DNA of 64,000 nt from Massariosphaeria phaeospora (taxonomy: Eukaryota > Ascomycota > Dothideomycetes > Pleosporales), in NCBI GenBank assembly GCA_011032825.1, contig JAADJZ010000006.1:1116001-1180000 (forward strand), given 5' to 3'. The notes below the pieces were generated by a model. It ran no database searches. It was not told where the DNA came from and was given only the letters and a program-made list of their open reading frames with translations. Positions 10,097 to 19,517 of this stretch are shown here, one piece after another. Position 1 is the stretch's first letter. Each line of letters begins with the position of its first letter. A program made the position numbers and the translations under genes.

Positions 10097-12520
10097 ATGC
10101 CCCAGGACGAGCATCGCCCACGGCGTCGGCGGAGAGGCTTCGTGCATGATGGCGCTCGCTCGGACGACGAAACGCCCTACCTGCGCAGCCGACCCCATGC
10201 AGCGGAGACGAGGATCTATAGGGAAGTCTCTGCGAAAACCGCCAGTCCGACTGATGGTTCGAGTAGGCGGACAGGAGTCGAGGAAGAGAGGTTGCACTCA
10301 GAAAATCCGTCAAGGCGTACAGGAGTCGAGGAAGAGAGGCAGTCAAGCTACGATACACTGCTGCCCATTAGAGACCTCGGCCCAAATCTAAGATCACGGC
10401 GTCCACGAGAGCCAGTCCGTGATCTTGGGCGTGCGCATAGGTATACCCGCTCGAATCCAACGTCTCCGGTTCCATTTTACCGCAGGCGTCCCAGTGCGGA
10501 TCAGAAGTTCCTCAGCCCCGGCGATGTCTGGCCGCCTATACGTGCAGATGAATCTCCAATGGACCCAGACTGGGACGAAGATGCAACACCGGCGGTCCAC
10601 CTTCCGGTTCGCGATGCGAAAAGACCCGTGAGGCCCCGTGCTGCTTCTATGGGTGTGCCAAAGGTCGTCGTGAACGATGAGCTCTCGTCCGCCACTCCTG
10701 CTATACCAGCTAGCGGGTTTTTGAGTGGCCGACCTTATTCCTATCGCAAACAACTCGGGCCATCCGAGATCCGGCTGATCAGAATACTTCCAGCAACTAC
10801 GACCATGATTAGATGCAAAGTTATTACCTTGCGGCTCAGTGAGCTCGAGCCATACATCGCCATATCGTATGCTTGGGGCGACTCAGGCGACAAACACGAA
10901 ATAGAGCTTGACGGGGTTGAAACCCGCATTACCTCGAGTCTCCATGGAGCGTTGAAGGCTCTGCGTCGGAGGAAGTCTCCTGTTCTTGTCTGGGCGGATT
11001 ATATTTCCATCAATCAGGACGACAATGAAGAGAAGAAATGGCAGGTGCAGCGTATGGCAGACATCTACGCCCAAGCCGAGTCGGTTGCGATATGGCTTGG
11101 CCCCGAATCCGATGAAAGTCATCTGGCAATGCATCTTCTAGGGACGGTAGCAGATTATGAGGACTCGCCCAATGACGTAGCAGACATCATCAAGTCGCTA
11201 CAATGGGAAGATTGTATCGAAGCTACAGTCTCACTCTTCGAAAGGGACTATTGGAAGAGATTGTGGGTCGTGCAAGAGGTTTTCAACGCACAGAAGAAAC
11301 AAGTCTACTGTGGGCCATCAATAATCGACTGGAGTGTGTTTGAAGTGGCGTCCAATGCGTTTGACCGACAGCGATACCACCTGGATCGACATTACTCCGG
11401 CGGTACTAGAAGCGGGAACCGGTACAATGTGTCCAGCGATGGTCGAACATACTCGGAGGTATTAGCTAACCAAGGACCTCGGACTTTCACAGATCTCAAG
11501 TCAATAAGCCCAATTGGGAAGAAGTCTTTGCTAGAGGCTTTGCTGCGATGCAGGACCAAACTTTCTGCGAATCCTCGAGACAAAGTTTACGGCCTTTTAG
11601 GAATCATGACGAGAGAAGTACAGGAACACTTCCCGCCGGACTACAACATATCTGTCAAAAAGCTCTATACAAACATTGTCGACTTCATCGTGCGGACTAC
11701 TGAGCGACTCGATGTTCTCCGCGAGGCTATCTACTTCCCGCTCTGTACTAACACGAATAATCTGCCAACCTGGGTTCCGGATTGGTCCCACATACCACAG
11801 GTAGCTGGACTCAACGCCTCATTCGGCTTTTCAGCATCTGGATCGACGAAAGCAAAGTTTAATTTTATAGTCAACAACGGAGTGACCAACAAAATCGAAA
11901 TCGACGCCATCGAGATCGACAAAATCCACAGCCACGGCATCGCCGTCGGTACCCTATGTGCCATGGCCGACTACTTCATGGCGTTCCTGCACTGGAGAGC
12001 GCTGCTGTTGGAGTACCTCGACAAATGCGGCATAGCGGGACAAGATCACGCGCGCGCTCAGGATACTTTCTGCAGGACGTTGTGCCTCGACCACGTGCCC
12101 CGAACATGGAAAGACCCCAAACAGTGGACTGCGGTTTGTTACCACGTGTTTGCGTCTCTGATCACCGAGCGCTTACGCTACATCCCTTTGGACTCGGAAC
12201 TGCGACACTACGCCACTACAGACGTGGGCGTAGAATCTGACGCACGAAGACGCGTACTATATCAGAATTGCGGCAGGCGCATGCAGGGGCGGTGCTTCTG
12301 CATCACTCAACGGGGTTTCATGGGTCTGGGAACGGGGTTCATGGGTGTTGAAGATATCGTTGTGGTGCCGTTGGGCTGCTCTACACCGCTTATTCTCCGC
12401 CCGGAAGGGAAGGAGTATCGCATTGTGGGTGATGTGTACATTGATGGGTATATGCAGGGAGAGGCTGTCGCTATGAGGGATGCTGGGAAGCTTGAGCAGA
12501 AGACGTACACTTTGCACTAG
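10097..12520 (+). CDS. HET-domain protein (heterokaryon incompatibility family)
   Basis: A single-exon protein of about 807 residues, counted from the first ATG at 10097 (MPQDEHRPRRRR); the frame extends upstream to 10019 without an ATG. The N-terminal ~240 residues are Arg/Ser/Pro-rich and probably disordered, with a duplicated phrase RRTGVEEER at the start. The HET domain begins near residue 252: YIAISYAWGDSGDKHEI, then VLVWADYISINQDDNEEK and MADIYAQAESVAIWLG, the three hallmark blocks. A C-terminal block typical of these proteins (GRCFCITQRGFMGLG, then EDIVVVPLGCSTPLILRP) is also present. HET proteins take part in non-self recognition and programmed cell death after hyphal fusion. No lesion is visible, so this copy looks functional, unlike the HET locus at 59-62 kb. 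Confidence 0.92.
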   Translation: MPQDEHRPRRRRRGFVHDGARSDDETPYLRSRPHAAETRIYREVSAKTASPTDGSSRRTGVEEERLHSENPSRRTGVEEERQSSYDTLLPIRDLGPNLRSRRPREPVRDLGRAHRYTRSNPTSPVPFYRRRPSADQKFLSPGDVWPPIRADESPMDPDWDEDATPAVHLPVRDAKRPVRPRAASMGVPKVVVNDELSSATPAIPASGFLSGRPYSYRKQLGPSEIRLIRILPATTTMIRCKVITLRLSELEPYIAISYAWGDSGDKHEIELDGVETRITSSLHGALKALRRRKSPVLVWADYISINQDDNEEKKWQVQRMADIYAQAESVAIWLGPESDESHLAMHLLGTVADYEDSPNDVADIIKSLQWEDCIEATVSLFERDYWKRLWVVQEVFNAQKKQVYCGPSIIDWSVFEVASNAFDRQRYHLDRHYSGGTRSGNRYNVSSDGRTYSEVLANQGPRTFTDLKSISPIGKKSLLEALLRCRTKLSANPRDKVYGLLGIMTREVQEHFPPDYNISVKKLYTNIVDFIVRTTERLDVLREAIYFPLCTNTNNLPTWVPDWSHIPQVAGLNASFGFSASGSTKAKFNFIVNNGVTNKIEIDAIEIDKIHSHGIAVGTLCAMADYFMAFLHWRALLLEYLDKCGIAGQDHARAQDTFCRTLCLDHVPRTWKDPKQWTAVCYHVFASLITERLRYIPLDSELRHYATTDVGVESDARRRVLYQNCGRRMQGRCFCITQRGFMGLGTGFMGVEDIVVVPLGCSTPLILRPEGKEYRIVGDVYIDGYMQGEAVAMRDAGKLEQKTYTLH

Positions 12521-12740
12521 AGGAGGAGTGGATGGGCTGCTGGTCGGGGAGTCCCCTCCGACCGGCAGTCCCCTCTTTCCCGATGTGTGTGAAATGGCGC
12601 AATGGTCGGCCGTTTGCCATCCCATCAACCAACTTCGAGTCGCCGCGTGGGGTCTTGTGCCCGTTTGTCATATTCACATGCTTCTGCTCACCGGTCGCTT
12701 TCCCTAGAACAGAGCCTCGTCAGGCAGGCACTTCGACGAG

Positions 12741-12748
12741 TATATAAG
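12741..12748 (+). promoter_or_regulatory. TATA box for the gene at 12885
   Basis: TATATAAG lies about 140 bp before the ATG at 12885. It is followed by a long pyrimidine-rich leader (TTTCCTTCTT, TTCCTTCTTCCCTTCTC), the usual look of a strongly expressed fungal promoter. Confidence 0.6.
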
Positions 12749-12884
12749 TCCCGCCGTGCTCGCTGCAACTCCTCGTCTCCAACAGTCACTTCAACCTACT
12801 CAACTGTCACTTTCGAGCCTTTCAATACTTTCCTTCTTTTATATACTCTTCTCAACATCTTCCTTCTTCCCTTCTCAAGTCAAG

Positions 12885-13709
12885 ATGTCTGGAAGTGACA
12901 ACAACCCTGGTGCGCCCACTGGCTTCAGCAATGCTCTCCACCACGCTGCCAACAACCCGAACCAGCCTCTTCCTGGTACCCTCAATGCCATCGCTAATCC
13001 GGATGCTCTCCTTATCGACATTATGGAGCCTGCGATTGCCGCCGCTGAGTTCAATTCGGTCCCTTTCCAGGTGGCTCCATTCCGCGACATCCCCTCGGTC
13101 ATCATCGGACACCTTGCTGTGCCCGACTTCTCTGCTCCGGAGCCAGACTGGCGCGCCCTTGTCCAGTACTTCAAGAGCAGTCGCGCTGCAGCTGGCCTCG
13201 GCAACTTACAAGACCTGTACGTCTTCGTCACTCGCCTTGCCCTTCCTTCCGCCATAATCACGAACCGCCGACGCCTCCTCGACATGTATCTCGCCCACCG
13301 CACCGTCAACATGCCCATCCACTGCAAGCTGCGCTACGACAGCTGGCCCGGTCCCCCCTTCTCGCCGATTCCTCAAATCCACCCTCCGATACCGGCTCTG
13401 GGCGTTCCTCCCCGTCCCATCTTCGTCTCAAGACAGACGCCCGATTCAGCCAAGTTTGTGCAGTGGCTGCACACCGTTCCGAACACACCGCCACCACATC
13501 ACCCTGCTCCGTACCAGCTCAGACACCGTCCGTCGGAAGTGGATCGGTATCTGGATGAGCCCGAGATGGAAATTCGCCAGATGCATCCGGATCGGCTTTT
13601 GATACGCACGGCTTGGGTGCTGCGCCTGTTTTGGTGGATTGGGTGTAATAATGTGAAGTTGGAGGGTTACAAGCAGTCGGGATGGAATGGGATTCAGGCG
13701 GAGTTTTAG
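12885..13709 (+). CDS. Uncharacterised protein, paralogue of the 14350 gene
   Basis: A single-exon 274-residue protein; the start ATG follows the CT-rich leader and has an AAG-ATG-TCT context. I do not recognise a named domain. The N-terminus (to about residue 40) is Asn/Ala/Pro-rich; the centre carries LQDLYVFVTRLALPSAIITN, followed by a basic helix and KLRYD; the C-terminal part has YQLRHRPSEVDRYLDEPEME and an aromatic tail (WVLRLFWWIGCNN). The same three blocks, in the same order, occur in the protein encoded at 14350-15351 (see findings). Codon use is strongly C-biased, which together with the TATA box and CT-rich leader suggests good expression. Function unknown. Confidence 0.78.
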   Translation: MSGSDNNPGAPTGFSNALHHAANNPNQPLPGTLNAIANPDALLIDIMEPAIAAAEFNSVPFQVAPFRDIPSVIIGHLAVPDFSAPEPDWRALVQYFKSSRAAAGLGNLQDLYVFVTRLALPSAIITNRRRLLDMYLAHRTVNMPIHCKLRYDSWPGPPFSPIPQIHPPIPALGVPPRPIFVSRQTPDSAKFVQWLHTVPNTPPPHHPAPYQLRHRPSEVDRYLDEPEMEIRQMHPDRLLIRTAWVLRLFWWIGCNNVKLEGYKQSGWNGIQAEF

Positions 13710-14349
13710 AAAGTTTTGGAGAGGGTGGGTGGATTAGACTGGAATTTAGAGGATTTTTCGGATTTATGGATCATGGCTTGTAGCCAAATCAAGGGGTGAT
13801 GAGCAATCCGCTGGTACGGTACTGTGTTTCCCTTCCTTGTCTTTTACATTTTGCTTTTGTACAGGGTATTGGGAGATGTAGCCAACACACAGTATGTTTT
13901 AGAGGATCTAGGGAAGCTTCTGACATAGTACTTTGTCTAACTACACTAGCTTTTTGGATAGGTGTTTGGCTTTGGTTTTATGGTTTTGATTGCTACAATA
14001 CGGCTTGTTAAGTTCATAGTATGTCAATATCTCGGCACGGATCTCACTTGTTTTTACTGTCCAGTCTCTCTTACCTCGGTTTTCTTTTACTACAGCAACG
14101 ACCGAGCCGCCTACGTCGTCACCGCCCCACAAATTTGGGATCTAGGTAAGATACCTGGCTAGCTGCTCTCACGACATTGGGCATCTACATCTCTCAACTT
14201 TCACGTCGATATCCACATATCAACATCATCGACATCATAAGCCGCCCACAACGTACACACCATCGTCCCACCAAAAACACCCCGTACCGCACAGCAGAGA
14301 GAGACTGCCATCTCAGCCCCGTTCGCAGCCGGCATATCTACTCTCCACC
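13710..14349. other. Intergenic, AT-richer, no gene seen
   Basis: The region between the two paralogous genes. It is T-rich (TTTTGGCTTTGGTTTTATGG type words near 13960-13990). The final ~150 bases (TCTCAACTTTCACG, CATCATCGACATCATAAGCC) look like promoter and leader of the next gene. Confidence 0.5.
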
Positions 14350-15351
14350 ATGGCCCCCGGCCGCCGCGACAGCCACGCGCCGCACAACAAGCCATACACC
14401 CCCCAGCGCTCTGCGTCCGCCGCCTCCACACCCGGACCTCCCCGCGGCCTCCCAGCCACACCCTTTTCAACCCCGGGCCCAGCACCCAACTCAGCAGCTC
14501 CCCCCGTCGCACACCCCAGCACCGGCACCGGCACCGGCCCCTCCCCCTCGCACGTCCTCCATCCAGCCTACGCCCTCCCCCCCACCATCCCCTCCCCCTA
14601 CACCGGCTCCCTCAACACCTCGCTCTCCACGATCCTCGCCTTCAACGCCTCCTACCCCGCCCTAGAAGCCATAACGCGCCCGCTATGCCAACCGCCCTCC
14701 CCCTCAACCGACTGGCCCACCCTCCTCATGGCCGTGCACGAGCGCGCCGAGCAAGAAGGCGAACCGCTCCTCGGCCGTGCGCTGCTAGAAGAAGTCCTGT
14801 TCCTGGTCACGCGCGTGCTGCTGCCGGAGCAGGTGGCGCAGAACCGCGCACTGCTCGGCCGGCTGTACAGCGAGAAGCGCAATCTGGGCGTTAGGATGTT
14901 GCTGCGGTACGACTTGCAGCGCGAGGCTAGAAAGGACGCGAACGGGAAGGCACTGCTCGTCTGGGGTAACACCACCACGCCTTCCGTCGTGAACCCGTAC
15001 TTCTTCGTGCCGCCGCAGTCGCCGCCGCGGCCGCCTACGCTGTCGCCGTACACGCGGCCGCTGTTCCATCCCGCCGTGCTCGCTACGCTGATTGCGAACC
15101 CCGTGGGTCTGCCGACCCAGCACGTTGCTGCGAAGCTGCGCCATCATGTCTCGGGGTTGGACGACTATCTGCTGCTGAGTGACGCGGATGTGGCGGCTTT
15201 TAGTACGGGCCGCTTGCTTGTGATGATTGCGAGTGTTGTGCTGCAGTGGCAGGCGCTGAGGGAGAATACGGAGGTGTTGGCTGTTATGGAGAGTCATGGG
15301 TGGGAGGAGTTGGGGGGGAAGGCTGAGGATTGCGAGTGGATGGGTGATTAG
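14350..15351 (+). CDS. Uncharacterised protein, paralogue of the 12885 gene
   Basis: A single-exon 333-residue protein starting with an ATG in good context (CACCATGGCC). The first ~85 residues are Pro/Ser/Thr/Ala-rich with a GT repeat (STGTGTGPSPS). The body has LLEEVLFLVTRVLLPEQVAQN, then LLRYDLQ, and further on VAAKLRHHVSGLDDYLLLSD followed by GRLLVMIASVVLQW. These blocks match the product of 12885-13709 in order and spacing. The first half of the gene is very C-rich at third positions, which also produces long false open frames in the other frames and on the opposite strand. No catalytic motif or membrane segment is visible; function unknown. Confidence 0.78.
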   Translation: MAPGRRDSHAPHNKPYTPQRSASAASTPGPPRGLPATPFSTPGPAPNSAAPPVAHPSTGTGTGPSPSHVLHPAYALPPTIPSPYTGSLNTSLSTILAFNASYPALEAITRPLCQPPSPSTDWPTLLMAVHERAEQEGEPLLGRALLEEVLFLVTRVLLPEQVAQNRALLGRLYSEKRNLGVRMLLRYDLQREARKDANGKALLVWGNTTTPSVVNPYFFVPPQSPPRPPTLSPYTRPLFHPAVLATLIANPVGLPTQHVAAKLRHHVSGLDDYLLLSDADVAAFSTGRLLVMIASVVLQWQALRENTEVLAVMESHGWEELGGKAEDCEWMGD

Positions 15352-15911
15352 TGAGGGGAGGTGTGGAGTGAGCTGAACTGAACTGAAATGAACTGGGTGG
15401 GTAGTGCGGTGTGGGGAGATATTCATCGAATGGGAAGGAGTTGGCGCTTTGCGTTGACGCGGTGCGGTGCGGCGGGGCAGTAACATGGAAGTCTGGAGCA
15501 GTTCAGTTCAGGTCAGTCCAGCTTGGTTCGGTGGCTTCGGGTTGGGTTCGCTTCGACGCGACTTGGAAGCTATTCTTTTGGGACTGCAAGGCTTGCACGT
15601 GAACCTTCTACTTGCCCGGCATGATCAAAAGAAGGATAATAATAATAATATCCAATCCAACGAACTGACCAGCGTGCCTTCTGCCTACCTATACAAGTTC
15701 GAAGCGCACAACACGCTCGCTCTACAAGAACGACGTAATAATTCGGTCGCAGCTTGAGATGCACTGGAAGTGTACTACTTAGTGGCACTGAATCGCGCAT
15801 TTTATTGCATTATCACTTCGGGCTGTGGGAAGGTACCCAGGTAGATAGTTCTTGTTCGTGTGGATTGATATAGCTCACTGTCGGGCCAGTCCGAAATCCC
15901 GTTCCCACCAT
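15352..15911. other. Convergent intergenic region
   Basis: 3' ends of the paralogue gene (plus) and the acyl-CoA ligase (minus) face each other. It contains a perfect 13-bp inverted repeat, CTGAACTGAACTG at 15373-15385 and its complement at 15499-15511, and an AAT microsatellite. No gene is seen. Confidence 0.5.
15636..15650. repeat. AAT/ATA trinucleotide microsatellite
   Basis: Five ATA units in a row in the 3' intergenic region. Confidence 0.8.
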
Positions 15912-18051
15912 CTAACTACCCACCCTCCCCTCCCCTCCTGCCCGCCCCAACACCCCCTCCGCCCACGCCCTCAAAACAAACTTCTTGACCTTCCCACTCC
16001 CCGTAAGCGGAACCTCGCCCTTCCACACAGCACCCTTACCCCCATCATCCTCCCCATCCTCCTCCCCCTCCGCCATCCAGAACACATGCACAGGCGCCTT
16101 ATGCCGTCCCAGCACCCCGCGCACCCACTTCTGGATCTCACCGAGTCCCGGCCTCGCCGCTGTCCCCGGAGCAAGTGCCAGGAACGCAGCAGGCACTTCG
16201 CCGTATTTGGCGTGCGCGACGCCGACGACGATGGCGCGCGCGATGAGGGCGTGCGAGTGCAGTCGGTCTTCGATTTCGAGGGGGTAGATGTTTTCGCCGC
16301 CTGGGGAGGGGAGGAGGGGTTAGTGTTGGTGGGTTTGTGTGTGGGGGGGAGAGCGAATATGAGGGGGAGAGAGAATGTTGGCTGAAGTAGGAATAGGGTA
16401 GAGTAGGGCGGGGAAAAGTAAATAGATACGCACCACGTATAATAATATCCTTAAACCTTCCCGTAATCGTACAATACCCATCCACATCCAACACAGCCTC
16501 ATCCCCCGTACGCAACCACACCTCCCCCCGCTCATCCCTTACCAACACCTCCGCCGTCTTAACCTCATTCTCCCAATACCCCCTACAAAGCTGATACCCC
16601 GCAACACACAGCTCGCCCCGCACCCCAATCGGCACAATACAGTCCCTGCGATCCACAATCTTAACCCGCGCATGCGGCAACACCGTCCCCACCGTCGTCA
16701 GCCGCGCATTCAGCGAATCCGTCGTCCGTGCATTGAACACCGTAGGACTCGCTTCCGTGAGCCCATAGCTGCTCGTGAAGTCCGTCATGCCCAGCTCGGC
16801 GACCATGCGCTGCATGAGCCAGCGCGGCACGGGGCTGCCGGCCACGATGCCGGTGCGCAGCTGCGAGGTCCAGGATGCGGGGCGTGGCTCGTTGAGCACG
16901 GATTCGAGCATGGCGGGGACGCCGTGCAGGGCGGTGCAGTGCTCGGCGGAGATGGCGGCTAGGGTCGCGGCGGCGGAGAAGGATTCGGAGGGGTAGACGA
17001 CTTTGCTGCCGTGGGTGAGGGAGGCGAGGAGGCCGAGGGTGAGGCCGAAGCAGTGGAAGAGGGGGGGTGGGCAGCAGAGGATGGAGGTGGGGGTGAGGGT
17101 CAGGCGGTCGCCGATGAAGCGGGAGTTGTTGATTAGGTTGCTGGGGGGTGTTAGGTATGAGGAGTAGAACTTTAGGGCTAGATCTCGGGGAGTGCTTAGG
17201 TAGCACGTAGTATGGCGCAAAGTAGAGTTTAGCAAAAGGCCAAGTACTTACTGATGCGTCAACATGGCCGCCTTTGGATTCCCTGTGCTCCCACTCGTGA
17301 ACTGCAAGTTCGCAACATCGAAGGGACTGATTATGCCGTCGAAGATATCCAACATGTGCTCCGGGATCGTCTCCCCTTCATGAAACATATCCTCATAGCT
17401 CATGAACCCATCACTGTGTCCTCGCAGAATACAAACTATGCTCAGATCAGGTATTGAAGTATCTATATCCGGATCTTGTAACCGCGACAGCAAGGGTGCG
17501 TTATCAAATCGTCCGATCGTCGGTGTTGTGAAGAGGATCTTGCATTCTGGGAGACAATATCAGCTTTGCAACAATCTGGACAGCGAGATTGAGAGTAGTG
17601 AGAGCGACTTACTTGTATGCATCAGAGCATATTCCATCTCCGTCGCAGTGTACGTATTATTCAACGTAACACAAATCGCACCCACCCTCGCGCATGCGAA
17701 GAACACCGCGACATATTCCTCGCAATTGCCAGCCATTATGCCTATTCTATCTCTTGGCCGTACCCCATAGCGAAGCAGGCCTCGGGCTAGTCGATTTGAC
17801 TCCTCCCATAGCTGCTGATATGTCCATCTTGCACCTGTCCATGGGATGACAAGACACTCGTTGTGCGGGTATTGCAAAGCTTGTTGGGAGAGAAGCTGTG
17901 AGAGGGTGATGCGAAGGAGCGGAGGATCGAGAGGGCCGGCGACGAGCGAGAGGTTTGGGTATGGTGGGAGGACATAGGGGTCGATCTGTAGTAATGTTTG
18001 GTTCAGGCGCTGCAGTGGGTCGTTCCGAGGCTGGTCGTAGAGCTCTGCCAT
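15912..18051 (-). CDS. Acyl-CoA ligase (AMP-binding), SidI-like, siderophore cluster
   Basis: Four exons on the minus strand: 18051-17613, 17546-17252, 17140-16434 and 16300-15912. All introns are GT-AG and the joined frame gives 609 residues. It is an ANL-superfamily enzyme that would adenylate a carboxylic acid and form its CoA thioester. Visible motifs are the P-loop-like LQFTSGSTGNPKAAMLTHHN, the SYGLTEASP motif, LRTGDEAVLDVDGYCTITGR and RGGENIYPLEIEDR, and a C-terminal GSGKVKKFVLR containing the expected catalytic lysine region. Next to a hydroxyornithine acyltransferase the best fit is the role of SidI, which activates mevalonate for fusarinine-type siderophores, but the acid used here is not known. 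Near the N-terminus RLNQTLLQI resembles, but does not fully match, a peroxisomal PTS2; the C-terminus has no PTS1. Five exact ATCWGATAA iron-regulatory sites lie upstream. Confidence 0.9.
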
Positions 18052-18643
18052 GGCTACACCAACTAAATCTTAACACGAATCTACAAACTTCGAATCGTCC
18101 CTGATTCCCATTAATCCGCCAGCTCCTATTCGGAATAAGGATGAGATAAGGTTATAAAGACAATATAAAATACAGCGACAAGTAACAGAAAGCCGCAGAA
18201 GAGGAAATGAACGGTGTGATAGTAGGGACAGAACCCCGAATAGATTCAGAGGGGACCTGGAAGCTGGCACTGATCTTCGCGATCACTCCTTGCGAGTGCT
18301 TGAACTACCGAGGCTCGCTGATGGTCGGATAGCAACGGTCACGGTCTTCCGTTCGCTGTTACAGACGGCAGTACATTCTCGGACACTCAGCGGCTTACTG
18401 ACTGCGAGCCGTTGCATTGTTGCTAGTCGTCTCTCGCACCTTCCAGGTCTAGCGGTAGCGCCGTCGACATCATAGACCGAGGACTCCTCTGCTGATCGAC
18501 AGAGATTTCTCTCAATTCTTTTGCTTGGCAAGAGATTGACCTTCGATCTACCTTGTCGTTCGCGTTGGGCCGAGTCTCCGAGGCATCCACAAGGTGTTGT
18601 CAGTAGCTTCATGCGGCCCCCTGTTAGCCCGCCCCATCTAATC

Positions 18644-18652
18644 TTATCAGAT
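18644..18652 (-). promoter_or_regulatory. GATA-type iron regulator (SreA/Sre1) site
   Basis: TTATCAGAT, the reverse complement of the consensus ATCWGATAA bound by fungal siderophore repressors. It lies about 590 bp upstream of the ligase start. Confidence 0.65.
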
Positions 18653-18816
18653 TGAATTTTCCCCGACATCGGCCTTCCACTAGGTGCAGCGGCGACCTCG
18701 CAGATTTCTATCAGATTGAGCCCGATGGTGCAATGAGTGACGCCAGGGCGTATAAGGTAAGGCGGACTGGGCAAAGAGCGGGAAAACATTGTGGTGCATG
18801 ATCGCGGCGCAGAAGG

Positions 18817-18825
18817 TTATCAGAT
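18817..18825 (-). promoter_or_regulatory. GATA-type iron regulator (SreA/Sre1) site
   Basis: Exact TTATCAGAT, within the context GGTTATCAGATCCGC that recurs at 19165-19173. Confidence 0.65.
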
Positions 18826-18879
18826 CCGCGTTTGGCGGACGCCTCGTGCTGGTTTGGCCGAGACCCTGAACAGATCTGC

Positions 18880-18888
18880 ATCTGATAA
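18880..18888 (+). promoter_or_regulatory. GATA-type iron regulator (SreA/Sre1) site
   Basis: Exact ATCTGATAA, 54 bp from the preceding site and in opposite orientation. Confidence 0.65.
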
Positions 18889-19102
18889 CCTTCCTGGTCA
18901 TTGCCGGCTGGGACCCAAAAAAGCCTCGCTCGAGCATGTCCGTCATAGCCATGTTTTGTTGTGCGTTGTCGTTACGTACTCGGTCCACGCGGCTTGATCG
19001 TACGATTGACAGCTCAAGCCATGCATCAGCCATGCTTGGGAGAATCGACACCTTGTACGCCTACCAGCTACCTCGATGGGATATCATTCGTGGAAGGGTA
19101 AG

Positions 19103-19111
19103 ATCAGATAA
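19103..19111 (+). promoter_or_regulatory. GATA-type iron regulator (SreA/Sre1) site
   Basis: Exact ATCAGATAA (W = A). Confidence 0.65.
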
Positions 19112-19164
19112 AGAATTTGCAGAGTTTGCCTCATGCAGCCACGGCACTTGGGGCTTGAACAAGG

Positions 19165-19173
19165 TTATCAGAT
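19165..19173 (-). promoter_or_regulatory. GATA-type iron regulator (SreA/Sre1) site
   Basis: Exact TTATCAGAT; the 15-base context GGTTATCAGATCCGC is identical to that of the site at 18817. Confidence 0.65.
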
Positions 19174-19517
19174 CCGCTGCCTGCATTGCACTATGCTTAG
19201 TATGGGAGGGGTAACGGCAAGTATGTGGTGATGACGTGTGGTTTTGGCCGAAGGTTGGACCGGACCTAATCTGGTAAACCGGCTCCGTTGGTACGTGATG
19301 GTAATGGTGTGTAAGCGAGACGGACGCAGAAACTGTGTATTCCAGCTTGAGCAGCTGGCATGCTAGGACGCAGTCGTGTAGAAGTATTGCCAAGTTTTAT
19401 CTCCAGTAATGCTATGACTCTGCATGCGGTCGGCATGGGCAAGATGATAATGATGTTTACAAAATTGAAGGACTCCAGGAAACCTCCCTCTATGCCCAAC
19501 ACACTAGCATTTCTGGT

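Larger units (their letters stand above)
18052..19517. other. Promoter-side intergenic region of the acyl-CoA ligase, rich in GATA sites
   Basis: 1.47 kb between the ligase start (minus strand) and the 3' end of the acyltransferase gene. It holds five exact ATCWGATAA sites plus a degenerate one (CTATCAGAT at 18708-18716). Open frames here (for example 18283-18789 minus) run through the regulatory sites and resemble nothing, so I read the segment as regulatory. Confidence 0.6.

Noticed and set aside
14177..14665. 162-codon Pro/Thr-rich frame
   Set aside because: Out-of-frame shadow of the C-rich gene 14350-15351.
18283..18789. 168-codon minus-strand frame between ligase and acyltransferase genes
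   Set aside because: Covers two iron-regulatory sites and has no protein-like pattern; regulatory DNA is the better reading.
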